From the NCBI GenBank assembly GCA_035761805.1, contig DASTQL010000195.1, positions 1 to 16,080 on the forward strand: a stretch of DNA of 16,080 nt, read 5' to 3'. The notes beneath the pieces were generated by a model. It searched no databases. It saw nothing but the letters and a program-made list of their open reading frames with translations, and was not told where the DNA came from. How positions within the stretch are numbered: position 1 is the first letter of the stretch; the number at the start of each line of letters is the position of its first letter. Of the stretch, positions 1 through 7,300 are shown one piece after another. The stretch is from DASTQL01 sp035761805 (GTDB taxonomy: Bacteria; Actinomycetota; Actinomycetes; Jiangellales; Jiangellaceae). The position numbers and the translations under genes were made by a program.

Positions 1-473
1 AGGCGCTCTTCTCCACCGTCGAGTCGCGCCTGCGCACCCTGGCCGGCGCGCGCGTGCTGGACCTGTACGCGGGAAGCGGCGCGCTCGGGCTCGAGGCGCT
101 GTCGCGGGGGGCCGAGCACGTGCTGCTCGTGGAGTCCGACCCCCGAGCCCTCCGGACGTTGCGGGCCAACGTCGTGACGGTGGACCGGCCCGGGGCGACC
201 ACTCGGCGGGCCGACGTGCGCCGCCTCCTCTCGGTCCCGCCGGACCGTCCGTACGACCTGGTGCTCGCCGATCCCCCGTACGACGTGGTTGCCGAGGAGG
301 TCGCCGACGTCCTCGCGCTCCTGCTCGACGAGGGTTGGCTGGCGCCGAGCTCCCTGGTCGTCGTCGAACGAGCCACGCGCGGCGGTGACGTCGTCTGGCC
401 GCCGGGCTACGCCGCGGTGGCGCAGCGTCGCTACGGGGAGACGACGCTTTGGTACGGTCGCCCCGCCCCGTGA
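1..473 (+). CDS. rsmD: 16S rRNA (guanine(966)-N2)-methyltransferase RsmD, 5' end missing
   Basis: RsmD uses S-adenosylmethionine to methylate N2 of G966 in 16S rRNA during small-subunit assembly in the cytoplasm. The reading frame is open from base 3 with no start in view, so the gene begins upstream; about 156 residues are visible against roughly 185-190 in the family. The visible part opens with the conserved run ALFSTVESRL, followed by the SAM-binding motif I (VLDLYAGSGALGLEALSRGA) and the acidic end of the next strand (LLVESD). The catalytic motif DPPY, typical of N2-guanine and N6-adenine methyltransferases, lies at bases 271-282. The protein ends at TGA 471-473, 26 nt before coaD, and the rsmD-coaD pairing is the usual bacterial arrangement. 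A GTG at base 54 is internal and would remove part of motif I, so it is not the start. The family assignment is firm; substrate position G966 is taken from the family. Confidence 0.93.
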   Translation, partial: ALFSTVESRLRTLAGARVLDLYAGSGALGLEALSRGAEHVLLVESDPRALRTLRANVVTVDRPGATTRRADVRRLLSVPPDRPYDLVLADPPYDVVAEEVADVLALLLDEGWLAPSSLVVVERATRGGDVVWPPGYAAVAQRRYGETTLWYGRPAP

Positions 474-499
474 CCTGACGCCGGCGAGGAGGACAGCGA

Positions 500-979
500 G
501 TGCACCGCTGTGTCTGCCCGGGCTCCTTCGACCCGCCGACCAACGGACACCTCGACGTGGTGGAGCGCGCCGCCCACCTCTTCGACGAGGTGGTCGTCGC
601 CGTGCTGGTCAACGAGCGCAAGCAGGGTCTGTTCAGCGTGCAGGAGCGGCTTGGCATGCTGAAGGAGCTCACCGCCCCGTTGGGCAACGTCCGGGTCGCC
701 AGCTTCCGGGGTCTGCTCGTGGACTTCTGCCGCCAGGAGGGCATCCCCGCTGTCGTCAAGGGCCTGCGAGCGGTCACCGACTTCGACTACGAGCTGCAGA
801 TGGCGCAGATGAACCACCGGCTCTCCGGGGTCGACACCCTGTTCGTGGCAACCAACCCGGACTACTCGTACCTGTCCTCCAGCCTGGTCAAGGAGGTCGC
901 GGGCTACGGCGGCGACGTCTCCGGCCTGGTCCCCGAGCTCGTCCTGGGACGCCTCGCCGAGCGGCTGGCGACGGCCTGA
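500..979 (+). CDS. coaD: phosphopantetheine adenylyltransferase (PPAT)
   Basis: CoaD transfers AMP from ATP to 4'-phosphopantetheine, giving dephospho-CoA, the penultimate step of coenzyme A synthesis, in the cytoplasm. The 159-residue length is normal for the family. The nucleotidyltransferase nucleotide-binding signature is at residues 6-17 (CPGSFDPPTNGH, with the T-x-G-H residues T14 and H17). The C-terminal nucleotide-binding motif is at residues 126-131 (SSSLVK), followed by GYGGDVSGLVP, as in other actinobacterial CoaD proteins. The GTG start at 500 is preceded by GAGGAGG (486-492) with 7-nt spacing, and starting here leaves the expected very short N-terminus before the first strand. 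The gene lies just downstream of rsmD and is probably cotranscribed with it. A 113-nt gap follows. No unusual residues were seen. Confidence 0.97.
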   Translation: MHRCVCPGSFDPPTNGHLDVVERAAHLFDEVVVAVLVNERKQGLFSVQERLGMLKELTAPLGNVRVASFRGLLVDFCRQEGIPAVVKGLRAVTDFDYELQMAQMNHRLSGVDTLFVATNPDYSYLSSSLVKEVAGYGGDVSGLVPELVLGRLAERLATA

Positions 980-1022
980 GCGCCGCCAGCCGTCGGTTTC
1001 GCCCCGCGAGCCGCGGGTCTTG

Positions 1023-1028
1023 TATCCT
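1023..1028 (+). promoter_or_regulatory. possible -10 hexamer (TATCCT) for the DUF177-rpmF-rnc-mutM run
   Basis: TATCCT fits the TAnnnT form of actinobacterial -10 elements and stands out as an AT-richer patch in the 113-nt gap between coaD and the DUF177 gene. No good -35 hexamer lies 16-19 nt upstream; GGTTTC at 995-1000 would need a spacer of 22 nt. Start of transcription would be near 1035, giving a leader of about 55-60 nt. This is pattern recognition only. Confidence 0.35.
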
Positions 1029-1092
1029 GGGCGGCCGGTCTCCGTCGAGGCCGGTGTCAGTCTGCCCGGACCGTGTCGAGAGGTGGTCAGCC

Positions 1093-1752
1093 GTGAGCGG
1101 CCTCGACCCACGGTCCCCGCTGGTCGTGGACACCCGTGAGCTGGGCCGCGGGCCCGGGGCGATGCAGCGCGTCCGCCGCAGCGTCCCCGCGCCCGCCGAC
1201 CTGGGCGTCGGCGGGGTGGTCGGCGTGCCCCCGGACACCGACGTGGAGCTGGACCTCCGGCTCGAGGCGGTCGTCGAGGGCGTGCTCGTGTCGGGAACGG
1301 CGCGCGTTGCGCTGGCGGGCGAGTGCGTCCGGTGCCTGGACCCGGTCGGTGGCGAGCTCGTCGTGGACCTCCAGGAGCTGTACGCCTACCCGGACCGGGC
1401 GGCGGAGGACGGCGACGGGCCCGACGGCACCGACGTCGACCTCCGGGTCGAGGACGAGCGGATCGACCTGGAGCCGGCGTTGCGCGACGCGGTGGTGCTC
1501 GCGCTCCCGCTTGCGCCGGTGTGCCGCGACGACTGTCCGGGCCTCTGCCCCGGGTGCGGGGTGCGCCTGGCCGACGACGCGACGCACTCGCACGACGCGA
1601 CCGATCCGCGCTGGGCGGCCCTGTCCGGGCTGCTCGGGGCGGGCACGAGCACCCGGACCAGTGCCGGGGACAGCACCCGGGGCAACCACCCCGGCCCGAA
1701 CGACCAGCCAGCGACCGGTCCCCGCCGGACCGGCCCGACGGAGGAGACCTAG
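1093..1752 (+). CDS. DUF177 / YceD-family protein, with long C-terminal tail
   Basis: The family is almost always found directly before rpmF and is implicated in 23S rRNA/50S ribosome biogenesis in bacteria and plastids; its biochemical role here is inferred from that. The protein has 219 residues. A beta-rich core carries a first cysteine pair, C78 and C81 (GECVRCLDPV), and a second cluster C144, C148, C152, C155 (CRDDCPGLCPGC), plausibly metal-binding. The usual family end (DPRWAALSGL) is reached at residue 180, yet the frame continues for about 39 more residues, rich in G, T, S, P and charged groups, probably disordered. The GTG start at 1093 has a purine-rich GAGAGGTGG about 6 nt upstream and gives the expected N-terminal sequence (PLVVDTRELGRGPG). 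TAG at 1750-1752 is 2 nt before rpmF, so the two are surely cotranscribed. Confidence 0.88.
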   Translation: MSGLDPRSPLVVDTRELGRGPGAMQRVRRSVPAPADLGVGGVVGVPPDTDVELDLRLEAVVEGVLVSGTARVALAGECVRCLDPVGGELVVDLQELYAYPDRAAEDGDGPDGTDVDLRVEDERIDLEPALRDAVVLALPLAPVCRDDCPGLCPGCGVRLADDATHSHDATDPRWAALSGLLGAGTSTRTSAGDSTRGNHPGPNDQPATGPRRTGPTEET

Positions 1753-1754
1753 CC

Positions 1755-1958
1755 GTGGCCGTCCCCAAGAGGAAGATGTCGCGCAGCAACACCCGCAGCC
1801 GCCGCGCGCAGTGGAAGGCGAAGCTGCCCCAGGTGCAGAAGCGCACCGTGAACGGCCGCACCACTTGGGTCGTGGCGCACCGCGCCCACGTGGTCGAGGA
1901 CTCGCAGGGCACTCCGCTCTTCCGCGAGTACAACGGCCGCCGGGTCGGCGACGTCTGA
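1755..1958 (+). CDS. rpmF: 50S ribosomal protein L32, cysteine-free form
   Basis: L32 is a small protein of the large ribosomal subunit. The N-terminus is diagnostic: MAVPKRKMSRSNTRSRRAQW. The protein has 67 residues and no cysteine at all, so it cannot form the four-cysteine zinc ribbon of classical L32. It is the zinc-independent (C-minus) form, with a C-terminal half (WVVAHRAHVVEDSQGT...FREYNGRRVGDV) of the sort I associate with several actinobacterial lineages; that likeness is from memory. The GTG start at 1755 follows GGAGGAG (1740-1746, inside the end of the DUF177 gene) with 8-nt spacing. It sits 2 nt after the upstream stop and 14 nt before the preferred rnc start. Very high Arg/Lys content fits an rRNA-binding protein. 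Confidence 0.96.
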   Translation: MAVPKRKMSRSNTRSRRAQWKAKLPQVQKRTVNGRTTWVVAHRAHVVEDSQGTPLFREYNGRRVGDV

Positions 1959-1972
1959 CGGCGCGGCCCGAC

Positions 1973-2689
1973 GTGGAGGGCCTCCCGCCCCAGGCGGACC
2001 TCGAGGCCCGGCTCGGGCTCGCCATGGATCCCGAGCTGCTCGGCAGGGCGCTGACCCACCGTTCGTACGCGTACGAGAACGGCGGTCTTCCCCACAACGA
2101 GCGGCTGGAGTTCCTCGGTGACTCCGTGCTGGGCCTCGTGGTCACCGACACGCTGTACCGCCGGCACCCCGACCTGTCGGAGGGGCAGCTGGCCAAGCTG
2201 CGAGCCGCGGTCGTGAACATGCGCGCCCTCGCCGAGGTCGGCCGCGAGCTCGACCTCGGCTCCTTCGTCCGGCTCGGCCGGGGGGAGGTCACGACGGGAG
2301 GCCGCGACAAGTCGTCGATCCTCGCCGACACGGTCGAGGCGGTGATCGGCGCGGTGTACCTCCAGCACGGCTTCGACCTCGCCGCGGATCTGGTGCACCG
2401 GCTCTTCGGCGGCATCATCGAGGACTCCGCCACCCTCGGGGCCGGGCTGGACTGGAAGACCTCCCTCCAGGAGCTCACGGCCCAGGAAGCGCTCGGCGTG
2501 CCCGAGTACTCCGTGTCCGAGGAGGGCCCGGACCACGCCAAGATGTTCACGGCCACCGCGTACGTCCAGGGCGCGGCGCTCGGTCACGGAACCGGCCGGT
2601 CCAAGAAGGAGGCCGAGCAGCGCGCCGCCGAGAGCTCCTGGCGGCTGATCGTGGCCCGGGGGGCCGGGGCGGTCGCGGGCGACGCGTAG
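1973..2689 (+). CDS. rnc: ribonuclease III
   Basis: RNase III is a Mg2+-dependent endonuclease that cuts double-stranded RNA, releasing rRNA precursors and processing mRNAs. With the GTG start at 1973 it has 238 residues. The catalytic domain shows the family signature NERLEFLGDSVL at residues 42-53 (E46 and D50 bind metal) and the second acidic pair D119/E122 in ADTVEAVIGAVYL. A double-stranded-RNA-binding domain runs from about residue 159 (DWKTSLQEL) to 228 (GRSKKEAEQRAAE). The start is uncertain: there is no clear Shine-Dalgarno before 1973. A CTG at 1955 overlapping the rpmF stop is in frame, and ATG at 2024 would delete the first helix. Translation is probably coupled to rpmF, whose stop is 14 nt upstream. 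The stop TAG shares one base with the mutM start (TAGTG). Confidence 0.95.
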   Translation: MEGLPPQADLEARLGLAMDPELLGRALTHRSYAYENGGLPHNERLEFLGDSVLGLVVTDTLYRRHPDLSEGQLAKLRAAVVNMRALAEVGRELDLGSFVRLGRGEVTTGGRDKSSILADTVEAVIGAVYLQHGFDLAADLVHRLFGGIIEDSATLGAGLDWKTSLQELTAQEALGVPEYSVSEEGPDHAKMFTATAYVQGAALGHGTGRSKKEAEQRAAESSWRLIVARGAGAVAGDA

Positions 2690-3552
2690 TGCCCGAGCTG
2701 CCCGAGGTCGAGGTCGTCCGCCGGGGCCTGCAACGGTGGGTCGTCGGGCGCACGGTCGACCATGTCGCGGTCCTGCACCCGCGCGCGGTGCGGCGGCACG
2801 CGGCAGGTGACGTCGACCTCGCCGCCCGGCTCACCGGCCGTACGGTGCTGGGTGCCTGCCGACGCGGCAAGTACCTGTGGCTCCCGCTCGACTCCGCCGA
2901 CGCGCTGGTCGCGCACCTGGGCATGAGCGGACAGCTCCTCGTCCGGCCCCCCGGGGCCCCGGACGAGACCCATCTGCGGGTCCGCGCGGCCTTCACCGAC
3001 GGCGGGCCCGAGCTCCGCTTCGTCGACCAGCGGACCTTCGGCGGCCTGGCCCTCTCGGAGCTGCCCCCGGACGGGGCCGGTCCGCCCGCCGTGATCGCGC
3101 ACATCGCCCGCGACCCGCTCGACCCCGGCTTCGACGAGGCCGGGTTCGTGCGGGCGACCCGGAAGCGGCGCACCGGCGTGAAGCGTGCGCTCCTCGACCA
3201 GACGCTCGTCTCGGGCGTCGGCAACATCTACGCCGACGAGGGGCTGTGGCGGGCCCGCCTGCACTTCGCCCGCCCCACCGAGACGCTGACGAAGGGAGAG
3301 ATCGCCCGGCTGCTCGCGGGCGTGCGCGAGGTCATGCGCGAGGCGCTCGACCAGGGTGGCACGTCCTTCGACTCGCTCTACGTCGACGTCAACGGCCGCA
3401 GCGGCTACTTCGACCGCTCGCTCGCGGTCTACGGCCAGGCCGGCCGACCGTGCCCACGCTGCGGGACGCCCATCCGCCGCGACCCCTTCATGAACCGGTC
3501 GTCCTACACCTGCCCCCGCTGCCAACCCCGGCCCCGCCGCGCGCGCTGGTAG
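2689..3552 (+). CDS. mutM: formamidopyrimidine-DNA glycosylase (Fpg/MutM)
   Basis: MutM removes 8-oxoguanine and formamidopyrimidines from DNA and cuts the abasic site by beta,delta-elimination. The protein has 287 residues. It starts MPELPEVE, where P2 (the catalytic N-terminal amine after Met removal) and E3 are essential. K61 (RRGKYLWL) and H76 in AHLGMSGQL match the conserved active-site positions. The helix-two-turn-helix carries GVGNIYADE at residues 176-184. The C-terminal zinc finger is intact with C255, C258, C275 and C278 (C-x2-C-x16-C-x2-C) and contains the conserved Arg in FMNRSSYTC. All features of the true Fpg (not endonuclease VIII) branch are present. The GTG start at 2689 overlaps the rnc stop by one base, implying translational coupling. 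In a high-GC aerobe with many oxidisable guanines the gene is expected. Confidence 0.97.
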   Translation: MPELPEVEVVRRGLQRWVVGRTVDHVAVLHPRAVRRHAAGDVDLAARLTGRTVLGACRRGKYLWLPLDSADALVAHLGMSGQLLVRPPGAPDETHLRVRAAFTDGGPELRFVDQRTFGGLALSELPPDGAGPPAVIAHIARDPLDPGFDEAGFVRATRKRRTGVKRALLDQTLVSGVGNIYADEGLWRARLHFARPTETLTKGEIARLLAGVREVMREALDQGGTSFDSLYVDVNGRSGYFDRSLAVYGQAGRPCPRCGTPIRRDPFMNRSSYTCPRCQPRPRRARW

Positions 3553-3566
3553 GGATCCGCCGAGGC

Positions 3567-3572
3567 TACTGT
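3567..3572 (+). promoter_or_regulatory. possible -10 hexamer (TACTGT) for a leaderless acylphosphatase mRNA
   Basis: TACTGT fits TAnnnT and ends exactly 7 nt before the ATG at 3580. That spacing would place the transcription start on or next to the start codon, the arrangement of leaderless actinobacterial genes. The adjacent GGAGGG (3574-3579) abuts the ATG with no spacing and so cannot work as a normal Shine-Dalgarno. No convincing -35 element was seen; the call is inferred from spacing. Confidence 0.4.
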
Positions 3573-3579
3573 CGGAGGG

Positions 3580-3879
3580 ATGACGGGAGGACACCAGGCG
3601 GCGAGGACCGACGCCGCACGGGCGGTCGCGGTCGTGCACGGGATGGTGCAGGCGGTGGGCTTCCGCTGGTGGACGCGCAGCCGTGCCTGGGACCTGGGGC
3701 TGACCGGCTCGGCCACCAACCTCGCGGACGGAAGCGTGGAGGTCGTGGTCGAGGGGACCCGCTCGGACTGCGAGCAGATGCTCACCCAGCTGCGCAGCGG
3801 CCGTACCCCCGGGCGGGTGGACCGGGTCGATGTGCGGTGGGAGCCGCCCGCGGGGCTCGCGGGCTTCGATCTCGCGTGA
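3580..3879 (+). CDS. acyP: acylphosphatase
   Basis: Acylphosphatase hydrolyses carboxyl-phosphate bonds (acetyl phosphate, carbamoyl phosphate, 1,3-bisphosphoglycerate) in the cytoplasm; its physiological role in bacteria is not well settled. The 99-residue protein matches the single-domain family. The phosphate-binding loop and catalytic arginine are in GMVQAVGFR (R29), and the water-activating asparagine is N47 in SATNLADG. The 18-residue spacing equals that of R23/N41 in the animal enzyme. The loop normally reads VQGVGFR; here the second glycine is alanine (A25), a mild departure. The N-terminus is about 10 residues longer than the minimal fold. ATG 3580 is preferred because the next in-frame start would delete the first strand. 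In actinobacteria the gene commonly sits between mutM and smc, as here. Confidence 0.92.
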   Translation: MTGGHQAARTDAARAVAVVHGMVQAVGFRWWTRSRAWDLGLTGSATNLADGSVEVVVEGTRSDCEQMLTQLRSGRTPGRVDRVDVRWEPPAGLAGFDLA

Positions 3880-4066
3880 CTGGGCGGTGGACTGGGGCGG
3901 TGTCGGCGGACCGCGTGCGAGGCGGTGTTGTCACCCGTTCGTGACCCCAGGTTGACCAGGGCGCCCTCGCAGTGCGACCCTGGACCCTGAGGCCCCGCCA
4001 CCTGCGATCCCTTGGTGGACCGCGGGCCGATCCCAGCACCGGTCGCTCAGCGTGGAGGACCCCCGA
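3880..4066 (+). other. intergenic region before the zipper protein gene
   Basis: These 187 nt carry no convincing coding frame. They hold a perfect 10-nt palindrome AGGGCGCCCT (3958-3967) and an inverted pair CCAGGG (3956-3961) / CCCTGG (3978-3983). TTGTCA (3928-3933) and TTGACC (3952-3957) resemble -35 hexamers but neither has a TAnnnT element at the right distance. A promoter for the following genes is likely here or nearby, since acyP ends at 3879, but I cannot place it. Confidence 0.4.
4054..4059 (+). promoter_or_regulatory. ribosome binding site GGAGGA fixing the start of the 66-aa zipper protein
   Basis: GGAGGA lies 7 nt before ATG 4067. An in-frame GTG at 4052 overlaps this site and so cannot be the start. 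This settles the N-terminus as MAKALLG. Confidence 0.75.
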
Positions 4067-4267
4067 ATGGCGAAGGCGCTCCTCGGGCACGTCGGTGGCC
4101 CCGATCACCGGCTCGTCGACGAGGTGCGGCGTCTCAAGCAGCGCGTGTCCGATCTCGAGGCGGAAGTCCTCCGCCTCCGGGCCGCCAACGACGCCCTTGC
4201 GGTCGCGCTCGACGACGACCGCCTCACCCTCGACGACCCCAGGGCTGTCGAGCCCGTTCTGGCCTGA
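4067..4267 (+). CDS. small leucine-zipper-like coiled-coil protein of unknown function
   Basis: The 66-residue protein has a short head (MAKALLGHVGGPDHR), a coiled coil and an acidic tail. The coiled coil is unusually regular: leucines at 16, 23, 30, 37 and 44 fill every d position. V20, V27, V34 and N41 fill the a positions. Val at a, Leu at d and one buried Asn is the pattern of parallel two-stranded zippers such as GCN4. No basic DNA-contact segment precedes it, so it is not a bZIP factor. I recall similar MAKALLG(Y/H)VGG proteins in other actinomycetes, annotated as hypothetical; this is memory, not a search. The start is fixed by GGAGGA at 4054-4059. smc begins 101 nt downstream, but with a GC-rich hairpin and a possible promoter between, so cotranscription is uncertain. 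A function in dimerisation or scaffolding is all the sequence suggests. Confidence 0.8.
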   Translation: MAKALLGHVGGPDHRLVDEVRRLKQRVSDLEAEVLRLRAANDALAVALDDDRLTLDDPRAVEPVLA

Positions 4268-4268
4268 C

Positions 4269-4287
4269 CCGGGCGCGGGCGCCCCGG
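4269..4287 (+). terminator. GC-rich hairpin just after the zipper protein stop codon
   Basis: GGGCGC (4271-4276) can pair with GCGCCC (4279-4284), and CC at 4269-4270 with GG at 4286-4287 around a bulged C. It begins one base after the TGA at 4265-4267. There is no T-run, so it would be a U-less hairpin, as is often proposed for high-GC actinobacteria, or simply a by-product of base composition. The loop is very tight unless the top pair opens. Confidence 0.3.
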
Positions 4288-4319
4288 TGCGCCTGCGCGG
4301 AGCCGGATGTCGCCGGCGG

Positions 4320-4325
4320 TAGGCT
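4320..4325 (+). promoter_or_regulatory. possible -10 hexamer (TAGGCT) before smc
   Basis: TAGGCT fits TAnnnT and lies in the 101-nt gap before smc, giving a leader of about 35-40 nt to GTG 4369. No recognisable -35 hexamer is present about 17 nt upstream, so the call rests on the -10 alone. Confidence 0.3.
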
Positions 4326-4368
4326 GCCGCCCTGCCCGTGCCCGCGACGCCGTCTGGAGCCTCACCGG

Positions 4369-7300
4369 GTGTACCTCAAGACCCTGACGCTGCGGGGGTT
4401 CAAGTCCTTCGCCTCCTCGACGACCCTGCGGCTGGAGCCCGGGATCACGTGCGTGGTGGGGCCCAACGGCTCGGGCAAGTCCAACGTCGTCGACGCGCTT
4501 GCCTGGGTCATGGGCGAGCAGGGCGCCAAGAGCCTGCGCGGCGGCAAGATGGAGGACGTCATCTTCGCCGGCACCGCCGGCCGGCCCCCGCTGGGACGCG
4601 CCGAGGTCGTCCTCACGATCGACAACACCGACGGAGCGCTGGCGATCGACTACTCCGAGGTCACGATCTCGCGGACGATGTTCCGCAACGGGGGTTCGGA
4701 CTACGCCATCAACGGCCAGACCTGCCGGCTCCTCGACGTGCAGGAGCTGCTCGCCGACTCGGGCATCGGCCGCGAGATGCACGTCATCGTCGGCCAGGGC
4801 CAGCTCGATGCCGTGCTGTCGGCCACGCCCGAAGAGCGGCGCGGCTTCGTCGAGGAGGCGGCCGGGGTCCTCAAGCATCGCAAGCGCAAGGAGCGGGCGC
4901 TGCGCAAGCTCGAGGCGATGCAGGCCAACCTGACCCGCTTGCAGGACCTCACCGCCGAGCTGCGACGGCAGCTCAGGCCGCTGGGCCGGCAGGCCGAGGT
5001 CGCCCGCCGGGCGTCCACGATCCAGGCCGACCTGCGCGACGCCCGGCTGCGGCTGCTGGCCGACGAGCTGGTCCAGGCACGCGCCGCACTCGAGCAGGAG
5101 GTGGCCGACGAGACCGCGCTGCGCCGTCGCCAGGAGGCGCTGGCCGCGGAGCTCGAGGCCGCGCGTGCGCGGGAGACCGCGCTGGAGTCACGGCTGCACG
5201 AGATCGCACCGATGCTCGCCCGCGCTCAGGAGACCTGGTACCGGCTGTCCGGGCTGCGCGAGCGCACCCGGGGCACGGCCTCCTTGGCGGCGGAGCGGGC
5301 CCGCCATCTCGTGGCCGTGGCCGAGGAACCACGACGGGCGGGTGATCCCGCCACCCTCGAGGCCGAGGCCACCCGCGTACGGGAGCAGGAGGCGGAGCTC
5401 GCGGCGGTGACGTCCGCCGCGGCGGCCGGTCTGGAGACCGCGGTGGAGCGGCGGCAGGAGGCGGAAGCACGGCTGGCAGCCGAGGAGCGCCGGCTGGCCA
5501 CCCTGGTCCGGGCCGCGGCCGACCGGCGGGCCGGGATCGCCCGGCTCTCCGGGCAGGTGGACGGGCTCCGACAGCGGGCCGCCGCGGCGGAGGCGGAGCT
5601 CGAGCGACTGGGCGCCGCCCGGGCCGAGGCGCTGGACCGGGCCGCAGCCGCCGAGCACGAGTTCACCGCGCTGGAGACGACGGTCGCCGGCCTCTCCGTG
5701 GGTGAGGAAGGGCTCGACGACGAACACGAGCGCGCCGCCGCCCGGCTGGGGGAGGCCGAGGCCGAGCTGGCCGCACTGCGGCACGAGGAGCAGCAGGCCG
5801 AGCGCGAACGCGGTGCTCTCGCCGCCCGCAAGGAGGCCCTCGAGCTCGGGCTGGCCCACAAGGACGGTGCGCGGGCCCTGCTGGCCGCCGCCGACCGTCT
5901 GCCCGGTGTCCGGGGGTCGGTCGCCGCCCTGCTGTCGGTCGAGAGCGGCTGGGAGGCGGCCCTGGCGGCCGCCCTGGGCCAGGCCGCGGACGCGGTCGCC
6001 GTGTCGTCGCTGGACGACGCGTTCTCCGCGCTGGAGCACCTCCGCACGGAGGACCTCGGCAGGGTCGGGCTCCTCGTCGGAGGCCTCCCCGTCGACCCGG
6101 GGCCCTGGCCGGCGCTCCCGAGCGGGCTGCACTACGCCGTCGACCTGGTGACCGCGCCCGCCGAGCTGTCGCCCGCCGTGGCGGTCCTGCTCCGGGGGTT
6201 CGTAGCGGTCGAGGACCTCCCTGCCGCCCGCGCGCTGGTCGCCGAGCTCCCGCACCTGTCAGCGGTGACCCGGGAGGGCGACCTCGTCGGAGCGGCGTTC
6301 ACCCGTGGCGGCTCCGCGCGGGCGCCGAGCCTGCTCGAGGTGCAGGCCGCGGTGGACGAGGCCACGGACCGATTGGCCGACGTGACCCACCGGTGCGAGC
6401 GGCTGCGGTTCCGGACCGCCGAGGTCGACCGCCGCCGGGAGGAGGCCGCCGAGCAGGTGGCTTCGGCGCTCGCCAGGCTCCACGAGTCCGATGCCGAGCT
6501 CGCCGCCGTGGCGGAGCAGCTGGGCCGGTTGGGCAGCGCGGCGCGGGCCGCGGTCGACGAGGCCGACCGGCTGACCCACGCCATCGGCGAGGCGGAGGCG
6601 GCCCGGGACAGCGACCTGGCCGGGTTGGCGGACCTCGAGCGGCGGCTGGCCGGCGCGGGCGACGGCGGTGACGACGTCGGCGAGCCCTCCGCCGCCGAGC
6701 GCGACCGGCTGGCCGAGGCGGCCCGGCTGGCCCGCCAGGCGGAGACCGAGGCCCGGCTCACCCTCCGTACGGGGGAGGAACGTGCCCGCGCCCTGGCGGG
6801 GCGGGCCGACGCCCTCGAGCGCAACGCCCGTCAGGAGCGGGAGGCCCGCCGCCGGGTCGAGGAGGCCGCCGCCCGTCGGGCGGCGGAGGCGTCGGTGGCG
6901 CGGGAGGTCGCCGAGGCGGCCGAGCAGGTCCTCGCGCGGCTCGAGCGGAGCCTGCTCGCGGCCGACGCCCGGCGCGGCGGGGCCGAGGCCGAGCGCGTCA
7001 CCGCCGATCGCGAGCTCGGGGAGGTCCGGACCACCGGCCGGCGGCTGTCGGCGGAGCTCGAGGAGGTGACCTCGTCGGTCCACCGGGACGAGGTCGCGCG
7101 CGCCGAGCAGCGGATGCGGGTCGAGGCGCTGGAGACCCGGAGCATGGACGAGCTCGGCACCGACCCGTCCGTCCTGGTGGAGGAGTACGGCCCGCACCAG
7201 CTCGTCCCGCCGCCGGCGGAGGCGCCGACCGCTCCCGACGCCGCCGCGGACCACGACGACCCCCGGACGCCGCCCACCCCGCGCCCGTACGTCCGCGAGG

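Noticed and set aside
431..2587. A 718-codon open frame on the minus strand opposite coaD, DUF177, rpmF and rnc
   Set aside because: It is the antisense shadow expected in very GC-rich DNA. It is Arg/Pro/Gly-rich with no recognisable domain, and the + strand holds well-supported genes throughout.
3928..3957. TTGTCA and TTGACC as -35 elements
   Set aside because: Neither has a TAnnnT hexamer 16-19 nt downstream, so no promoter is called from them.
4012..4368. Upstream extension of the smc frame, and of the cydD frame from 10049
   Set aside because: The extensions have no family similarity and overlap other genes (the zipper protein and cydB). The GTG starts at 4369 and 10913 give the family N-termini.
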